In this document: positions 52,633 to 64,000 of the stretch, in pieces
Layout of the letters: each line of letters opens with the position of its first letter
Position numbering within the stretch: position 1 is the first letter of the stretch
Origin: Triops longicaudatus
Lineage: Eukaryota > Arthropoda > Branchiopoda > Notostraca > Triopsidae
Assembly: GCA_022885665.1 (NCBI GenBank)
Contig: JAGQDJ010000286.1
Location: 1-64,000 of the forward strand
DNA: 64,000 nt
Direction: 5' to 3'
Translations under genes and position numbers: made by a program
Notes under the pieces: model-generated
What the model saw: only the letters and a program-made list of their open reading frames with translations
What the model was told of the DNA's origin: nothing
The model's database searches: none

Positions 52633-52639
52633 TATAAAA
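52633..52639 (+). promoter_or_regulatory. TATA box of the LYP-motif membrane protein gene
   Basis: TATAAAA in the context GGGCTATAAAACG, 157 bp upstream of the ATG at 52796. A start near 52665 would leave a leader of about 130 nt without an ATG. Confidence 0.6.
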
Positions 52640-52795
52640 CGAGCCTTTCCACCAATTCTGAAGTTTTTGAGCTTGTAAGAGTGTGAAGCATCGTTTGGAT
52701 TACTAAAACAACGTCAAAGATTTGCGAACCCGTTTCCCAGGATTTCTTGCAAAGTTTTCATTTTGACCTAGATTGTCTTGAGTCAAGCGTGACAG

Positions 52796-55561
52796 ATGCA
52801 ACCAACGTGCAAAACCAGGGCTCAGCATGCGGATCCGCCAGATAAGGTAATGGCTATCGTGGAAACAATCGCCACTCTGTCTTTATGCTCATACGAAAAC
52901 TTTTTATCCGAAAATCATTTGTCCTCGTTTCTCCCCTCTAACACACACTATTCCGATATATTTGCAGACGGCTGAGAGCGTAGTTTTGCGAGTGGACCTA
53001 CCTGATTTCCCAAAAGCGAAAGATCGAAGCATTCAAGCTGACAAGTGCATTCACCAATCCACAAACACGGATTACATTCCTCAAACGTCGCTAAGCGCTG
53101 CTGAAAACAAGGTGAATCTTGTAATCAAGTCCAATCCCCAGACTTCGGTAGCTTTCCTATTCGCCATAATTGCTGTAATTCTCGGAATCATGCTGGTAAG
53201 TCATTACGCTTCTCGGTCACTGCACCTCATTTCAATTATTTTTTTTTTTACCAATTTTAGGCCATGATTACCGTATTTTACGTCTACTTCGCTGTCACTA
53301 GCAAGCCCGCTATTTCCATGACACAAGTTGAGCTTTCTAATGATTCCTTTCCTAATCCTTCAGAATTAAAAAACCACAAGTTTCCAGGTAAAATTACCCT
53401 ATATCCCGGATGTAAGGCGTTTAACCCACAATAACTTAATATACATTGCAGTCTTTAATACTTAATACATCAATCCTGTTATAGACGTCGTCCACGAAAA
53501 TACATCAGAGGCACTGGAACACCTTTCTAGTCTTCAACCAGAGGCTTTCCGTCACCCTAGACCTTTCTTCGACAATCAAGAAGACTACGGTCGTCCGTCA
53601 CGTGTACAAGTTCCTTCTACCCTACCGGGTCGACGGCATCCTGCCAGTATTCACGGCGTGGATCAGTTTCCATCTCATGAGGGCACTTTTCCGCCAAGAT
53701 TTACCGGAAAGCAACCTCCCAAACCTAATCCTTGGTTTCGCCCGCATATGTCAGACGACTTTCGTGAGCAATCCTATGAACCTCAACACGATTCACGACC
53801 CTCCAGTGGAATGAACCCGGGCAAGCTGCCATACCTACGTGATCCGTCTGACAACTTCGCCAGCCGCCAAGGATTCTACCGTCAACCCCATTCGCCGAAC
53901 AATCATCACAACAACCGCGTCCCGGTTCCCACCAGCAATAATTATAAACGCCCCTTACCAGCCCCGGTACGCACTCCTCCTGTCTCTCGATACGGCCCCA
54001 ATCAGGCAAAAGTTAATGATCGAGCCACCATACCAGATTACCGACCAAAAGTGACCGAAACTCGCCCACCCCCAAAATATGTACCTGCGGTAGCACACAC
54101 GACAATTTCTCCTCGGCAAGATGAACGTCAACGAGGACCCATTCCCACCTACGTTCCTCCTCCGCCACGATTTAAGCCTAGCAATGTGGACCATGTTGCT
54201 GATCAAAGTGAATTTTCGCGCACGAGGGATCGTAATTTCAAGGAAACGAGCCGATCTCCCAATGCAAATTACTACTACCCTCGCGATGCAGCGAACATTC
54301 AAGACATTATCGATTACATGACAACCGCTGGTCATGGTTCTTCATCGTCGTCGTTTTCGTCCTCGCAACAAAACCGGCCATTTGCGAATAAATTTGAAAC
54401 ACGTAACCGTTTGACGTCCGGTGGCAGCAGTAGCGGCTCTAGCGCACAGAGTAGTAACAAACCTAAGACTTTCGCTGTCATGCTGGATGTCTACCCTGTT
54501 GAAGATGGTCGGAACACTTTTCGTGCCAGTAGCTCTCAAACACGCCCACAATCGTCACGACCTTTCTTTCAAACTCCAAACATCAATTCCCACTTTCAGG
54601 ATGATGAAGAATCCCATGACGATAGCAAACATCAAATTGTACTGCACCTCAATCTCTATCCTAAAAAGCCCAATAATCAAAGGTAATTCAAACGTTATTT
54701 ACCCCATCCATTAGCCATATGTCCTACCTTTGTTACTAATGTCTGATGTGGCATCGTAACTGCTGTATGCATGTTGAAGAATACGAATCCCTTCTTCTGA
54801 AGCCATCTTCGGATTATTCGATCGTGACTTTAAATATGACAATGCAATTGCGTTGTTTGTACATTGTAACATAAGACTTTGAAGTTTATAACTCGTTAGT
54901 AATTTTTTTCAATTTATGTTTTATTTACCACAGGAACTTTTTAGACAGAGGCGGAGAAATTGCGTTTAGCGAGTCCCTAGGAAGCCTGGTACCTGCTGAC
55001 ATCTACCGAGCAATCTTGCAAAGCGGTATAAGTAAAAAGCGAGACGAGCCGATGGATTACGACTGTAAAGTTGATATGTCTTCTTAAAAATTAGGTCTTA
55101 ACGAAAAATATTTTTTCGTAGATGATACGGAAGATGTAGCAATGAGTCGCGACAGGGTGCAAATTGAGCTCTACCCTACGGATAAGCTGAAAAATAGTAC
55201 TTCGTTTCCAAGACTAACAACGACAACCCCCGAACCCGAAATCGTCGAAGGTTTCGATCCGATTCGCGATTTACCTTTACAAGAAAACCATCGTTTCTAT
55301 GAATCGGGGGAAGACTATCGCAATCAAAAGATTCACAACGTAGGACTTTCTTCGAACGCCGGAACTACTGAAGTGTCCATACAAAAGACGACAACTGAAG
55401 CATATCAAGTTGCTGAGGAGGGTGAGCCTGAAGAATTGCCTTTACCCTGGCCGTACAAAAACCGTGCAGCATCTCTACAAAATGTTCAAGACAGTGATTT
55501 GTCTCCCGCAATTGAACCTTTAAGTGATGGTGTGCTGATCACGTCAGAGCTGTTCGAGTAA
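52796..55561 (+). CDS. Single-span membrane protein with Pro-rich ectodomain, unknown family
   Basis: Six exons (52796-52846, 52968-53195, 53261-53387, 53485-54682, 54934-55064, 55122-55561) join in phase into 724 residues. There is no N-terminal signal peptide. A long hydrophobic span at about residues 77-105 (VAFLFAIIAVILGIML, then AMITVFYVYFAV across an intron) suggests a type II membrane protein with a short cytosolic N terminus and an outer domain of some 620 residues. That domain is rich in Pro, Arg, Asn, Ser and His, with a serine tract near 430. Three similar strand-like motifs recur: MLDVYP (468-473), HLNLYP (523-528) and QIELYP (592-597). A polyadenylation signal AATAAA lies at 55793. 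I do not recognise the family; nothing in the sequence suggests an enzyme. Confidence 0.8.
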
Positions 55562-58500
55562 ATAGTACTCTATTTATCGTTATTGTCTTCAGTTTTTGGA
55601 CTCAAGTATCAAACTGTTATACTTGTTCACTCGTGTATAAAACAAATACATTCTGAATTGTATTACGTGTTAAGGGCATTGAGCCTGTGTGTGTTTGTTT
55701 TCTCTCTGTGAACTACGATGTATTGGACCTTACAAAAATAGAACTCAACAAGTTACCATTCCTCGATGGTTTGATGGCTTGATCACAAAGTTAATAAATT
55801 ATAAAATATAGCATATATACAAAAGGTAATTATTGTTCTCAGTCTGGTAACCTAATAGGAAATGTGAATCAACTTCCCCAAAGAAAACGTCAAAGGTCAT
55901 GAGGTCTCGCATAGCTATGTTAGTGTACTTTTCACTGGCCATTTAGTATGAAGACAGAAGGGTTGTTATCTCGTTACCGAGTTTTACCCCTTCCTTCCCC
56001 TTTTGTACCCTAAACTATAATCACTTTAAAGCCAGTTAGATCGATGTACTCAATCTTACCCTGTCTTTAACAAGTTATGACTAGTACCTTGCAAGTTGAG
56101 ACTGCTTAACGAGTAGCAAAGCAACATTATCAAGTTTTCTTGATCCCAGCACCACTCGACTCCTTTAATGATCTGCTTGTCATCAAGAATTTAGGACAGT
56201 TTTATTAAGTAATAACATAAAGCCAGTTCTTCCCTTTAAGGGGGTGATTTTGCTGAAGGTCAAAACACTTTCGATCTGCGCCGTCTCGGGCACAAGCGCC
56301 CCCGTATGAATGCGAACGAGTCGGCGTCGACTCCGTCGTTAGGTAGCCACAACCTTTGCTTGAACTATCGGCGACCAGGAGGAGGACGACTTTCGTCCTA
56401 ACATGGTATAAACTAGCGCACTTTTTTTTGTATATCGTGAAAATTGTGAATCCTGCAAATGTAATAGCATTGGCCATTCCTTGTGATTTATTCGTGCCAT
56501 TTTACCATTAAAAAGAAAAAATCTATATTACCCGACGTAAAGCAATTATTAAAAACTACTTCCAACGTTCAGTATAGAAATACGTGAATCGCTCAAAATC
56601 CGGCTTCGAAAGCACAAGTGGCCCTATCCAGGTGAGTTCTCTTTAACGATTTACCATCTACTAGAAGTTAAGGGTGGGTCGCAAAACTGGCCCAAGTCTT
56701 ATAAGGTGAGCAATATCGAGCTACGTTCCCCGTCCAAGCAGTGGGAGTTTCGAGCACCTCGACGTAAAGTGGGCTCTCCTGTTGTAGAGACTGACGTCAG
56801 AGGAGCTTTGCTTTGTAGCATTCTATGGCTTTACCTTTACAAGTCACGCAAAGCGTGCATACTTCTATTTCCTTTCGGCATCGAAGGCCCGACACACTGC
56901 TCTGGTTATGAACGCGAGCTTTATGACGCACATCAAGGAAACCTTTACAACTCTCCCGTAGTCCTATGTCATAGGCTGTTACTATAACAATGTACCACAA
57001 TCATTAAATTTCATTTCCACCCACACGCTTGGAGTTTATGCCAATCTAATCGAAGTTACCTTCTGACACCTAAAGCGCAATTTCTTTCTTTCTCTCCCCC
57101 TGTTTGTAGTCGTTAAGTGTGTTGGTCCCAAGGAAGAAAATCTACGACACATCGTGGGTCTATGTGACGTGAGTTAGATGTTTGTACCATACTCATAACC
57201 TTGGCACCTCAAATGTGCGGCCTGGGGTTCCGGACTCGTAATTCGCCGTCTCAAAAAACATCCCTCAGGTGGGGTGATTGCTGTTTCTCGAGGAATTCCA
57301 CCTTTGTTCAGTCCTTTTAAATACCGTATTGAACTTCGGTAACTGGCAACAAACCTGCTCCGAAATTATTAATCAATTAGCAATTCCCCATTCAACGCTG
57401 GTAGCAAAATTGGCCAACAGAAAGTTAACGGAAAAAAGGGCTTTGTATTGTCCTGCAATACAGCGCTCTCCTCTTTGTTAACTAGAATCGCTATTCTAGT
57501 CCAAACTCCCAGGTTCCTGCACCTGAGTTGGAATTAAGAAGAGCAGTGAGTAACTTTTTCGGGGAGAAAAGTCTAGTGCGAAACTTTAGGGGCGAAGCTG
57601 TAGCCGACAATTCCTGACAAGGTAAGTGCATATGGCATGGTTTGTAGCTGTATAAGTGACTTGCACAATCCAATGAACCTACGCTACAACACGTCCTACC
57701 CATCCGTTACAGTTTAGCTAGAAAGTTACGAAAAAGGAAAAGCCTATTTAGAGCTTAGCGTAGCTTGGCCACGCTTATGGTTCCCAACAAGGCAGGATTT
57801 TCGCAGAGAAAAGTCAACTCAACCGCTTTCCAGATGACAGTAACACATTTTCCAACCTCACGAACCAGTTTTCAAAGGAGTTCTTTTTCTAAAATAAAGA
57901 CATTCGTTTCAAAGCATGAGTAGGCATTTAAGTAAGAACATAAAGAGCAAAAATGAGTTTTATTTGATTTTTTTTTCTTGAAGATAAATGCAAACAAGTA
58001 GAGAAGGACCTCATGAAAGTACAGAATTTCCAGGTCTAGTTTCATTCATGCAAGTAATGAGTTAATGGCATACGTAAATAATTATGACGTGTAGTCTAAT
58101 GAATCATTATAATCGATACAAGACGCAAGATAATACACGCTTTTCCCCTTACATGTAGTATCATATGACACGTATTGACGTTCAGAGGTTTTCTTCTAAT
58201 ACATTAGCTTGTGTTACGTAAAAGCCTTTATACTTCTTATGAGAATGAGGAGTTATGTTTCCCACAGAGAGAAACCGATTTGTTGTGACAGATATCGTAC
58301 AGCGATATTAGTGTATTTCAAACTAATCATATGTTCCTTGAAGCGCGCAACTTCTGTGTTCGTCTCATTTCCTTCCTTAAAATTATGTTGGACTAAGGTT
58401 ATGTTTAGGTAGACAAACTTTAAATTCAACTTTCAGTCGATTGTTTGCTTGTACGTATAACAACGCACCTTAAGATTTAAAATAAAAGAAATACGATATC

Positions 58501-59193
58501 CAAAAAACAACAATCATGATGTCCAACGTGGTAGTTTGCGACAAAAAAGGAATGCGCAAATTATTACTAAATTACTGTGATTACGTTTTTGTACAGCTAG
58601 TTCCACATTACCTAAAAAGCTTTCTCTAGCAATTACTCTCAATTAAAGAATCTTTATACTCGACACATAAAAGTTTTTAGACTAGTGCTTCTGTAGTCTG
58701 TCGGTCTGGAAATATCAGCGTCTTTCGTTTTTATTTTTTATTGTGCAGTAATTTAGAATGCCAGTTAACTTTTAACGTGTTAACGATGGGAATCTGTCCA
58801 ACTAGAAGCGAAAGTGAGGACCCAAAATTTGGGTTCAGCTAATAGCGACCAGTTTGTCAGATTACAAGTTACGCTCGTCAGCTATACTTCTAGGCTATGA
58901 CTTCCAACACTAAATTGCTGGGCAGTTAAATCACTCGAAGTTTATGTCTTGATCTACCCTACATAGCACTGCCATACCATTGAGGATCTATTTGTGAATA
59001 AGCGAGAAAATGACCATGAAAGACAGTGTTTAGAATTATAATTAACCCCAAGTGTAGACTTCGCTAAGAAGGGAGTGAGGAAAAAAATGGACCCAGTTTT
59101 CCCTCCCTTTTCTCGTGCACGATTTGTCATTTATTTAGTTAGAAGATTTTCTTATATTTTTCTTTCTGTCTTAGAACCAACGAACCTGTCAAA
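55562..59193. other. Intergenic region upstream of choline transporter B
   Basis: 3.6 kb, AT-rich, with the 3' UTR of the membrane-protein gene at its left end and the 5' region of the transporter at its right. A 90-codon minus-strand frame at 56205-56477 was considered and not accepted. Nothing else is seen. Confidence 0.5.
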
Positions 59194-61778
59194 ATGTTCA
59201 ACATTGGCGGAGTGATAGGCGTTATTATTTTTTATGTACTCATCTTACTGGTGGGAATATGGGCCGGCCGCAAGAAAGCGTCTGGCGCCGGTGGGGAAAC
59301 GGAAGAAGAAGTGATGCTGGCTGGTCGCAATATTGGGCTGTTCGTGGGTATTTTTACCATGACAGGTATCAAACTACTGTACTTGACACTACAAAAGAAG
59401 TTACTTACAACCCTTGGTTATCCCCCGCTAAGCTACTTGGGTGGGAGGAGGTTATATTTGCGGCACAGCGGAGGAAATCTACGGCCGCGGAATCGTTTGG
59501 TGCCAAGCTCCATTTGGCTATGCACTCTCCCTAGTGTTCGGCGGCTTCTTATTTGCAAACAAAATGAGAGAACAGGGCTATATTACCATGCTTGATCCCC
59601 TGCAAGACAGTTTCGGCGGTCGAATGGGTGGTTTGCTGTTCATACCAGCTTTATCCGGCGAAGTCTTTTGGTCAGCTGCCACCTTAGCTGCTCTTGGTAC
59701 GGCAACAAGAAACAAAAGGCCTTTATGGCCCTTCCTTCATTTCCATAGTCCGTTTCAGTAGATTAATCCTTTCACACTGTCGACGATGTTCAGGTTCCAC
59801 CATCAGTGTCATTATCGATATCGATGTCTCGGTGAGCGTGATTGTCTCCGCTTGCATTGCTATTTTCTATACGTTGTTCGGCGGGCTTTATTCGGTGGCG
59901 TACACGGATGTCATTCAACTCTTTTTTATCTTCATTGGCCTTGTGAGTTACCATGCCCAAGCTTTCATGAGCACACAATTTGAATTACTTTCAATTCTTC
60001 AATTAGTGGATCAGCATTCCTTTTGCCGTTTCCCATCCCTCGGTCGGCTCACTATCGCCGCAAACGACTGATTGGATTGGTAGTGTCGATCCAGATTACT
60101 ATGGCCAGTACTTTGATTATGCTATGTTACTGGTCTTTGGAGGCATTCCTTGGCAGGTAAGTAGATTATTATATCCCAAAGACTTCAGAGTCTCCTGAAC
60201 ATTTGCGAACTCATTATAACGACATGTGCACTGTTCCTGTCAATATTATAAGGCGTACTTTCAACGAGTACTGTCCAGCAAAACGGCTTCAGGGGCACAA
60301 ATCCTATCCTATGTGGCAGCTGTGGGCTGTGTCGTCATGGCTGTTCCTTGTGTCATTGTGGGTGCCGTTGCTAAGGCTACAGGTGCATAAAAACTTCACA
60401 GCTTAACATCTTCTAAGCATTACTTAATTGCTCGTTGCTTGGGACTCTCGTGTGTCACATAACAGCATGGAATGAGACCAATTACCAAGGAAATTACCCG
60501 CTCGAGCCAGAACAAGCTCGGATGGTGCTGCCCTTAGTTTTGCAGTATTTAACACCTGGGTACATCTCTTTCTGCGGCCTGGGGGCGGTGTCAGCTGCCA
60601 CAATGTCCTCTGCAGATTCTTCGGTGTTTGGAGCTTCGTCGATGTTTGCGCGTAACGTTTATAAGCTCATATTTCGTCAGCAGGTAGGTCACGAGTAATT
60701 ATGAGAATGTGCTCCAGTTAACACCACGTTATGCTTTCGAAAAAAGGCCTCCGAGCATGAAATTGTGTGGGTAATGCGTATCTCCATTTTGGTATTCGGT
60801 ACTTTGGCAACCATCATGGCTTTAACAGTCCAAACCATCTATGGCTTGTGGTAAGTTATGAGTTATTCAACTTAACGAATGCATAAGCTTAAGCTCCGCG
60901 GGTTTTTCCCCACATTTACTTTGTAAAGGCTCTTTTACAAAAAAAAAAAACTTTCAAGCTAAATTAAATAAATAAAAATGGAATAAAAATAAATTCATAG
61001 TCCAGATATGAAAATTGCAAAAATTATAGACAAATGATAACAAATTGTAAATAAAAGAAGTTAAACACAAAAAGTACATCAAATTCTGCAAACATTTAAA
61101 CTTATTCTGCAATTAAGGTATCTGTGCTCGGATTTGGTATACGTCATTCTGTTCCCCCAATTACTGATGGTGGTTCACTTCAAAGAACACTGCAATACTT
61201 ACGGAAGCTTAGCATCTTACATTCTTGGATTGTTTGTGCGTATTTCTGGTGGTGAACCGCTGCTTCATTTACCGCCTTTAATTCATTATCCGGGATGGAA
61301 CGGTACCGAGCAACTCTTCCCATTCCGTACGTTCGCAATGGTGATATCGCTGATAGCTGTGATCGTTTTCTCCCTGATGTCACGCTATCTCTTCGAGAAC
61401 GGCATTCTAGCCCCCAAGTACGACTTTTTGCAGTGTGTAGTCAACATTCCGGAAGATGTAGTGCGTGTAGGTGAGCCGCAAGAAGGTGAAATGACAGTGA
61501 TGACCAACTTAGAAGTAAAGAAATACAGCTCCACCGATGAAATGAACGGCCGAGTCAATCCGGCGCTAACGCTGGGGAGCGACTCCGAGGAAGACGTCGA
61601 AGCAGCCCTCAACAAAGGATCGTTGACGCGGTCCATCAAGCGGAAAGAGAGTAATAGCAGTCGGAGTAGCGTTCCAGTGGGCGCCTCGCCTCTCGCGGAT
61701 CCTCGGCGACAAAGTGTACGCTCGCACACGAGTACAACAGGTTCCCCCAAACCGGGTGAAAACCAAACTGCATTTTGA
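59194..61778 (+). CDS. SLC5A7: High-affinity choline transporter, copy B
   Basis: Eight exons (59194-59365, 59433-59696, 59794-59942, 60007-60156, 60253-60382, 60466-60683, 60747-60850, 61118-61778) join in phase into 615 residues. It has the full CHT pattern: AGRNIGLFVGIFTMT, ATWVGGGYICGTAEEIYG, GYITMLDPLQDSFGGRMGG, GGLYSVAYTDVIQLFFIFIGL, GGIPWQAYFQRVLSS, FCGLGAVSAATMSSADSS and GGEPLLHLPPLIHYPG. It is a Na+-coupled choline importer by family. Compared with copy A, introns are absent at three positions while five or more match exactly, including a 104-nt exon in both. The tail of about 130 residues is longer and rich in Ser, Arg and acidic residues, and keeps VKKYS. It lies 24.5 kb from copy A in the opposite, divergent orientation. 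Confidence 0.93.
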
Positions 61779-62520
61779 TTTCTGGGACATTCCACCAACA
61801 ACTCGCCTCCTAGTCATATTGTAGCTTTACGTTTTAGCAATAGAAACATGTTTTTTAATGAATGTTAACCGAGAAAAATAATAAGAAACAAAATCATGCC
61901 AGTCAATACTAACGGAGGCCAATTTTACCGTTTATAATCTCCCATGGGCAATAACATTCTAGTTTGAATATTCCGCTATTCTCACACCCCTCGCAAAATC
62001 TGAACTTGAATATGATGTAACCCAGCCTACTTATCCATTTTATTGCTATCTGCCACAATATGCCATCTCTTGGAGATGGTAAGCCCGAACAAACAGTGAA
62101 ATAATGTCTAGAACAATTACTCGGCTACGATGAAAGTTGTCTAAACAAAATAGCGCACACCGAGCTACCCTTCCGAAGAAGCCGAAGGACGTGTGGATAA
62201 ATAGCGGTCAGATTGACTGGCTCCCAGCAGCAAATTTGCGAATGTAGGAAAAACCTGTTCAATAGTGAACAAGAATATCCAATGACCCCAATTGAAGCCA
62301 AGGATTGTTCGTATTGTAGAATACTCTCTCCTTGTTCAACACGTAAAACATCTGTTTGATGGTTGTTATACGTTATATAAGATACTTTAAATGTTAGTAC
62401 TGAAGAAACGAGAGAATATATTTGATGTGCATAAAGTGTACGTTTCATGGTGTTTGATGTCATAGTACCAGTAACTGAAACGTCTTTTGACAAAAATATT
62501 TTTGTATTGAAAATAACCTT
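61779..62520. other. Convergent 3' region of choline transporter B and cuticle-like gene 2
   Basis: About 0.75 kb of 3' flanking sequence for two convergent genes. No coding region or repeat is supported. Confidence 0.5.
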
Positions 62521-62526
62521 TATTTA
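62521..62526 (-). other. Polyadenylation signal of cuticle-like gene 2
   Basis: AATAAA on the minus strand, about 95 nt past the stop codon of the glycine-rich gene. Confidence 0.55.
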
Positions 62527-62621
62527 TGGACACAAAGGGAGTCCTGGGAAAGGTACAGTATCATGCCAGCAGTTGTGTGAAAAAGTCGTAGCCGATCGGG
62601 TGCCAGCCCGCCGAAAACCTC

Positions 62622-63916
62622 TTAGCGACCATAGCCGGACGAAGCGCCACCTCCGACGTACACCGGAGCAGAGTAAGTTGGGACGGGAACAGCGCCGCCA
62701 TAGGTAGGTTTAGCAGGGGCAGCACCGTATACAGGAGTAGCATAAGCTGCTCCACCGTAGGTACCGCCGCTGACAAGACTGCCGTGTCCGCCACCATAAC
62801 TGCCTCCGATAGCTCCACCGTGGCCGCCACCGTATCCACCTCCAATAGCTCCACCATGACCGCCGTGAGCGCCACCGTATCCACCTCCGATAGCTCCACC
62901 GTGTCCACCGATAGCTCCACCATGGCCGCCGCCGTATCCACCTCCGATAGCTCCACCATGGCCGCCGCCGTATCCACCTCCGATAGCTCCACCGTGGCCG
63001 CCGCCGTATCCACCTCCAATAGCTCCACCATGGCTGCCACCGTATCCACCTCCAATAGCTCCACCATGGCCGCCGTGAGCGCCACCGTATCCACCTCCGA
63101 TAGCTCCACCGTGTCCACCGATAGCTCCACCATGACCGCCGCCGTATCCACCTCCAATAGCTCCACCATGACCGCCATGGCCGCCACCATAACCGCCTCC
63201 AATAGCTCCACCGTGTCCACCAATGGCACCTCCATGACCGCCTCCGTAGCCTCCGCCGATAGCTCCGCCATGGCCGCCACCATATCCACCTCCAATTGCA
63301 CCTCCGTGGCCACCACCGTATCCGCCTCCAATGGCGGCACCATGGCCGCCGCCGTAGCCTCCACCAATGCCTCCTTTACCTCCGTGGCCACCGCCGATTC
63401 CTACGCTTCCGTAGGCGGGCGCGTAGCTACTACCACCACCAAGTCCCACTCCTCCTGCATGGCCGCCTCCATAGCCGCCTCCACCGATTCCTCCTCCAAT
63501 GCCTGCACCATAGGCACTTCCTGTGTCAAAGCTGTCAACAGCACCTCCATAGCTTGCTGTAGGAAAATATATATGCCGTTTAGTGATTACTTCGGCCTTG
63601 ATTTGTTAGCAATAAAGAAAAATACGTGGAATATTGCACATAAATTGACAAGTGGAAACTTACGAGATCGTTTGGTATTTTTATCCGCGGAGGTTTGTCC
63701 GAGGAAGGCGCAAAGCACCACAACTGATGCTATCTGTAAAAGAAATATTAAAGCTAATTTTTTTACACTTTCCATTAAAGCTGTAATTTTCAGCATTTCA
63801 TCTACAAAATGGAGACTTAGAGTGTTTAAACTAGTCAAGAACTTCAAATACAAATCTTTCAAAAACAGAAAGGCTTCACGTTGAATATTTAAGAAAATTA
63901 CCTGAAATGCCTTCAT
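62622..63916 (-). CDS. Secreted glycine-rich repeat protein, cuticle-like
   Basis: Three exons (63902-63916, 63664-63733, 62622-63556) join in phase into 339 residues. The start MKAFQIASVVVLCAFLGQTSA is a clear signal peptide, followed by DKNTKRS and then a body made almost wholly of Gly, Tyr, His, Ala and Ile. From about residue 90 to 280 it is a chain of units of the type GGGYGGGHGGAI, some shortened to GGHGGAI, arranged in higher-order blocks. The tail (about 280-339) is more varied, with Ala/Pro/Tyr (YGAAPAKPTYGG). Such Gly-rich repeat proteins occur in arthropod cuticle, silk-like fibres and egg shells; a direct role is not shown. The repeat makes other frames open too, which are artefacts. 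The repeat count may be affected by assembly. Confidence 0.88.
62810..63370 (-). repeat. Tandem coding repeat, units of about 21-36 bp
   Basis: The core of the glycine-rich gene repeats nearly identical DNA, for example TATCCACCTCCGATAGCTCC on the + strand, with single-base differences (CGA/CAA, ATG/GTG). Longer blocks also recur: the stretch at 62860-62925 is almost the same as 63074-63139. This indicates recent expansion by slippage or unequal exchange. Confidence 0.85.
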
Positions 63917-64000
63917 CTTTACACACACACTTCACACTTATGCAAGGGCTTGTATGGGACTTGCAGTTTTTCTCCTTATTCTGCGAATGTTTGCTTTTGG

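Noticed and set aside
56205..56477. 90-codon minus-strand frame with several cysteines
   Set aside because: It begins with an ATG but has no clear signal peptide, no recognised cysteine pattern and no splice partners; too weak to call.
62561..63391. 276-codon minus frame rich in Val, Glu and Ala
   Set aside because: A shifted frame of the same tandem repeat, without its own start or signal peptide.
62784..63884. 366-codon + strand Ser/Thr/Ala-rich frame
   Set aside because: It is the antisense of the Gly-rich repeat, which has no stops in several frames; the minus frame has a signal peptide, splice sites and an AATAAA.

Overview
This is a nuclear window from an animal, not a prokaryote. Genes are split by short GT-AG introns, mostly 50-150 nt, and the families are metazoan: presenilin, kaptin, kanadaptin, GMAP-210 and high-affinity choline transporters. 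Two secreted glycine-rich proteins whose first coding exon holds only five codons look like cuticle proteins, so an ecdysozoan, probably an arthropod or close relative, is my best guess. A DRC8/EFCAB2 gene implies that the animal makes motile cilia or flagella. The species cannot be fixed from sequence reading alone.

Layout. 1-13.3 kb is a dense housekeeping block: kanadaptin (-, running off the left edge), kaptin (+), a peroxisomal ECH1 (+), DRC8 (-), presenilin (+) and a small one-span membrane protein (-). A 208-bp hAT-like MITE and a 50-bp perfect palindrome lie between DRC8 and presenilin. 13.9-31.0 kb is one gene, a TRIP11/GMAP-210 golgin of twelve coding exons, whose third intron is 10.6 kb long and contains 610 uninterrupted A residues. 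32.3-36.4 kb carries a choline transporter (-) and a rhodanese plus dead dual-specificity phosphatase protein (-). 38.3-39.1 kb is a Gly/His/Tyr-rich cuticle-like gene (-). 39.1-48.1 kb shows no gene I can support. 48.9-51.3 kb encodes a proline-rich protein with five regularly spaced C-x-H-x2-H-x3-C modules, one of which has lost both cysteines. 52.8-55.6 kb encodes a 724-residue single-span membrane protein with a thrice-used LYP motif. 59.2-61.8 kb is a second full-length choline transporter (+), and 62.6-63.9 kb a second, very repetitive glycine-rich cuticle-like gene (-).

Themes. The left half is basic cell biology: endosome/Golgi tethering, gamma-secretase, nutrient signalling, peroxisomal beta-oxidation and cilium regulation. 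The right half is tissue-specific: acetylcholine supply (two CHT paralogues in opposite orientation) and extracellular or cuticle structure (two Gly-rich proteins, the Cys/His-module protein and the LYP protein). TATA boxes are visible before three of the tissue-specific genes. Exon boundaries come from reading frame and splice consensus; where I give a complete exon chain the total length is a multiple of three with no internal stop. The least certain points are the first kaptin intron and the 5' ends of the pseudophosphatase, the Cys/His-module gene and ECH1.
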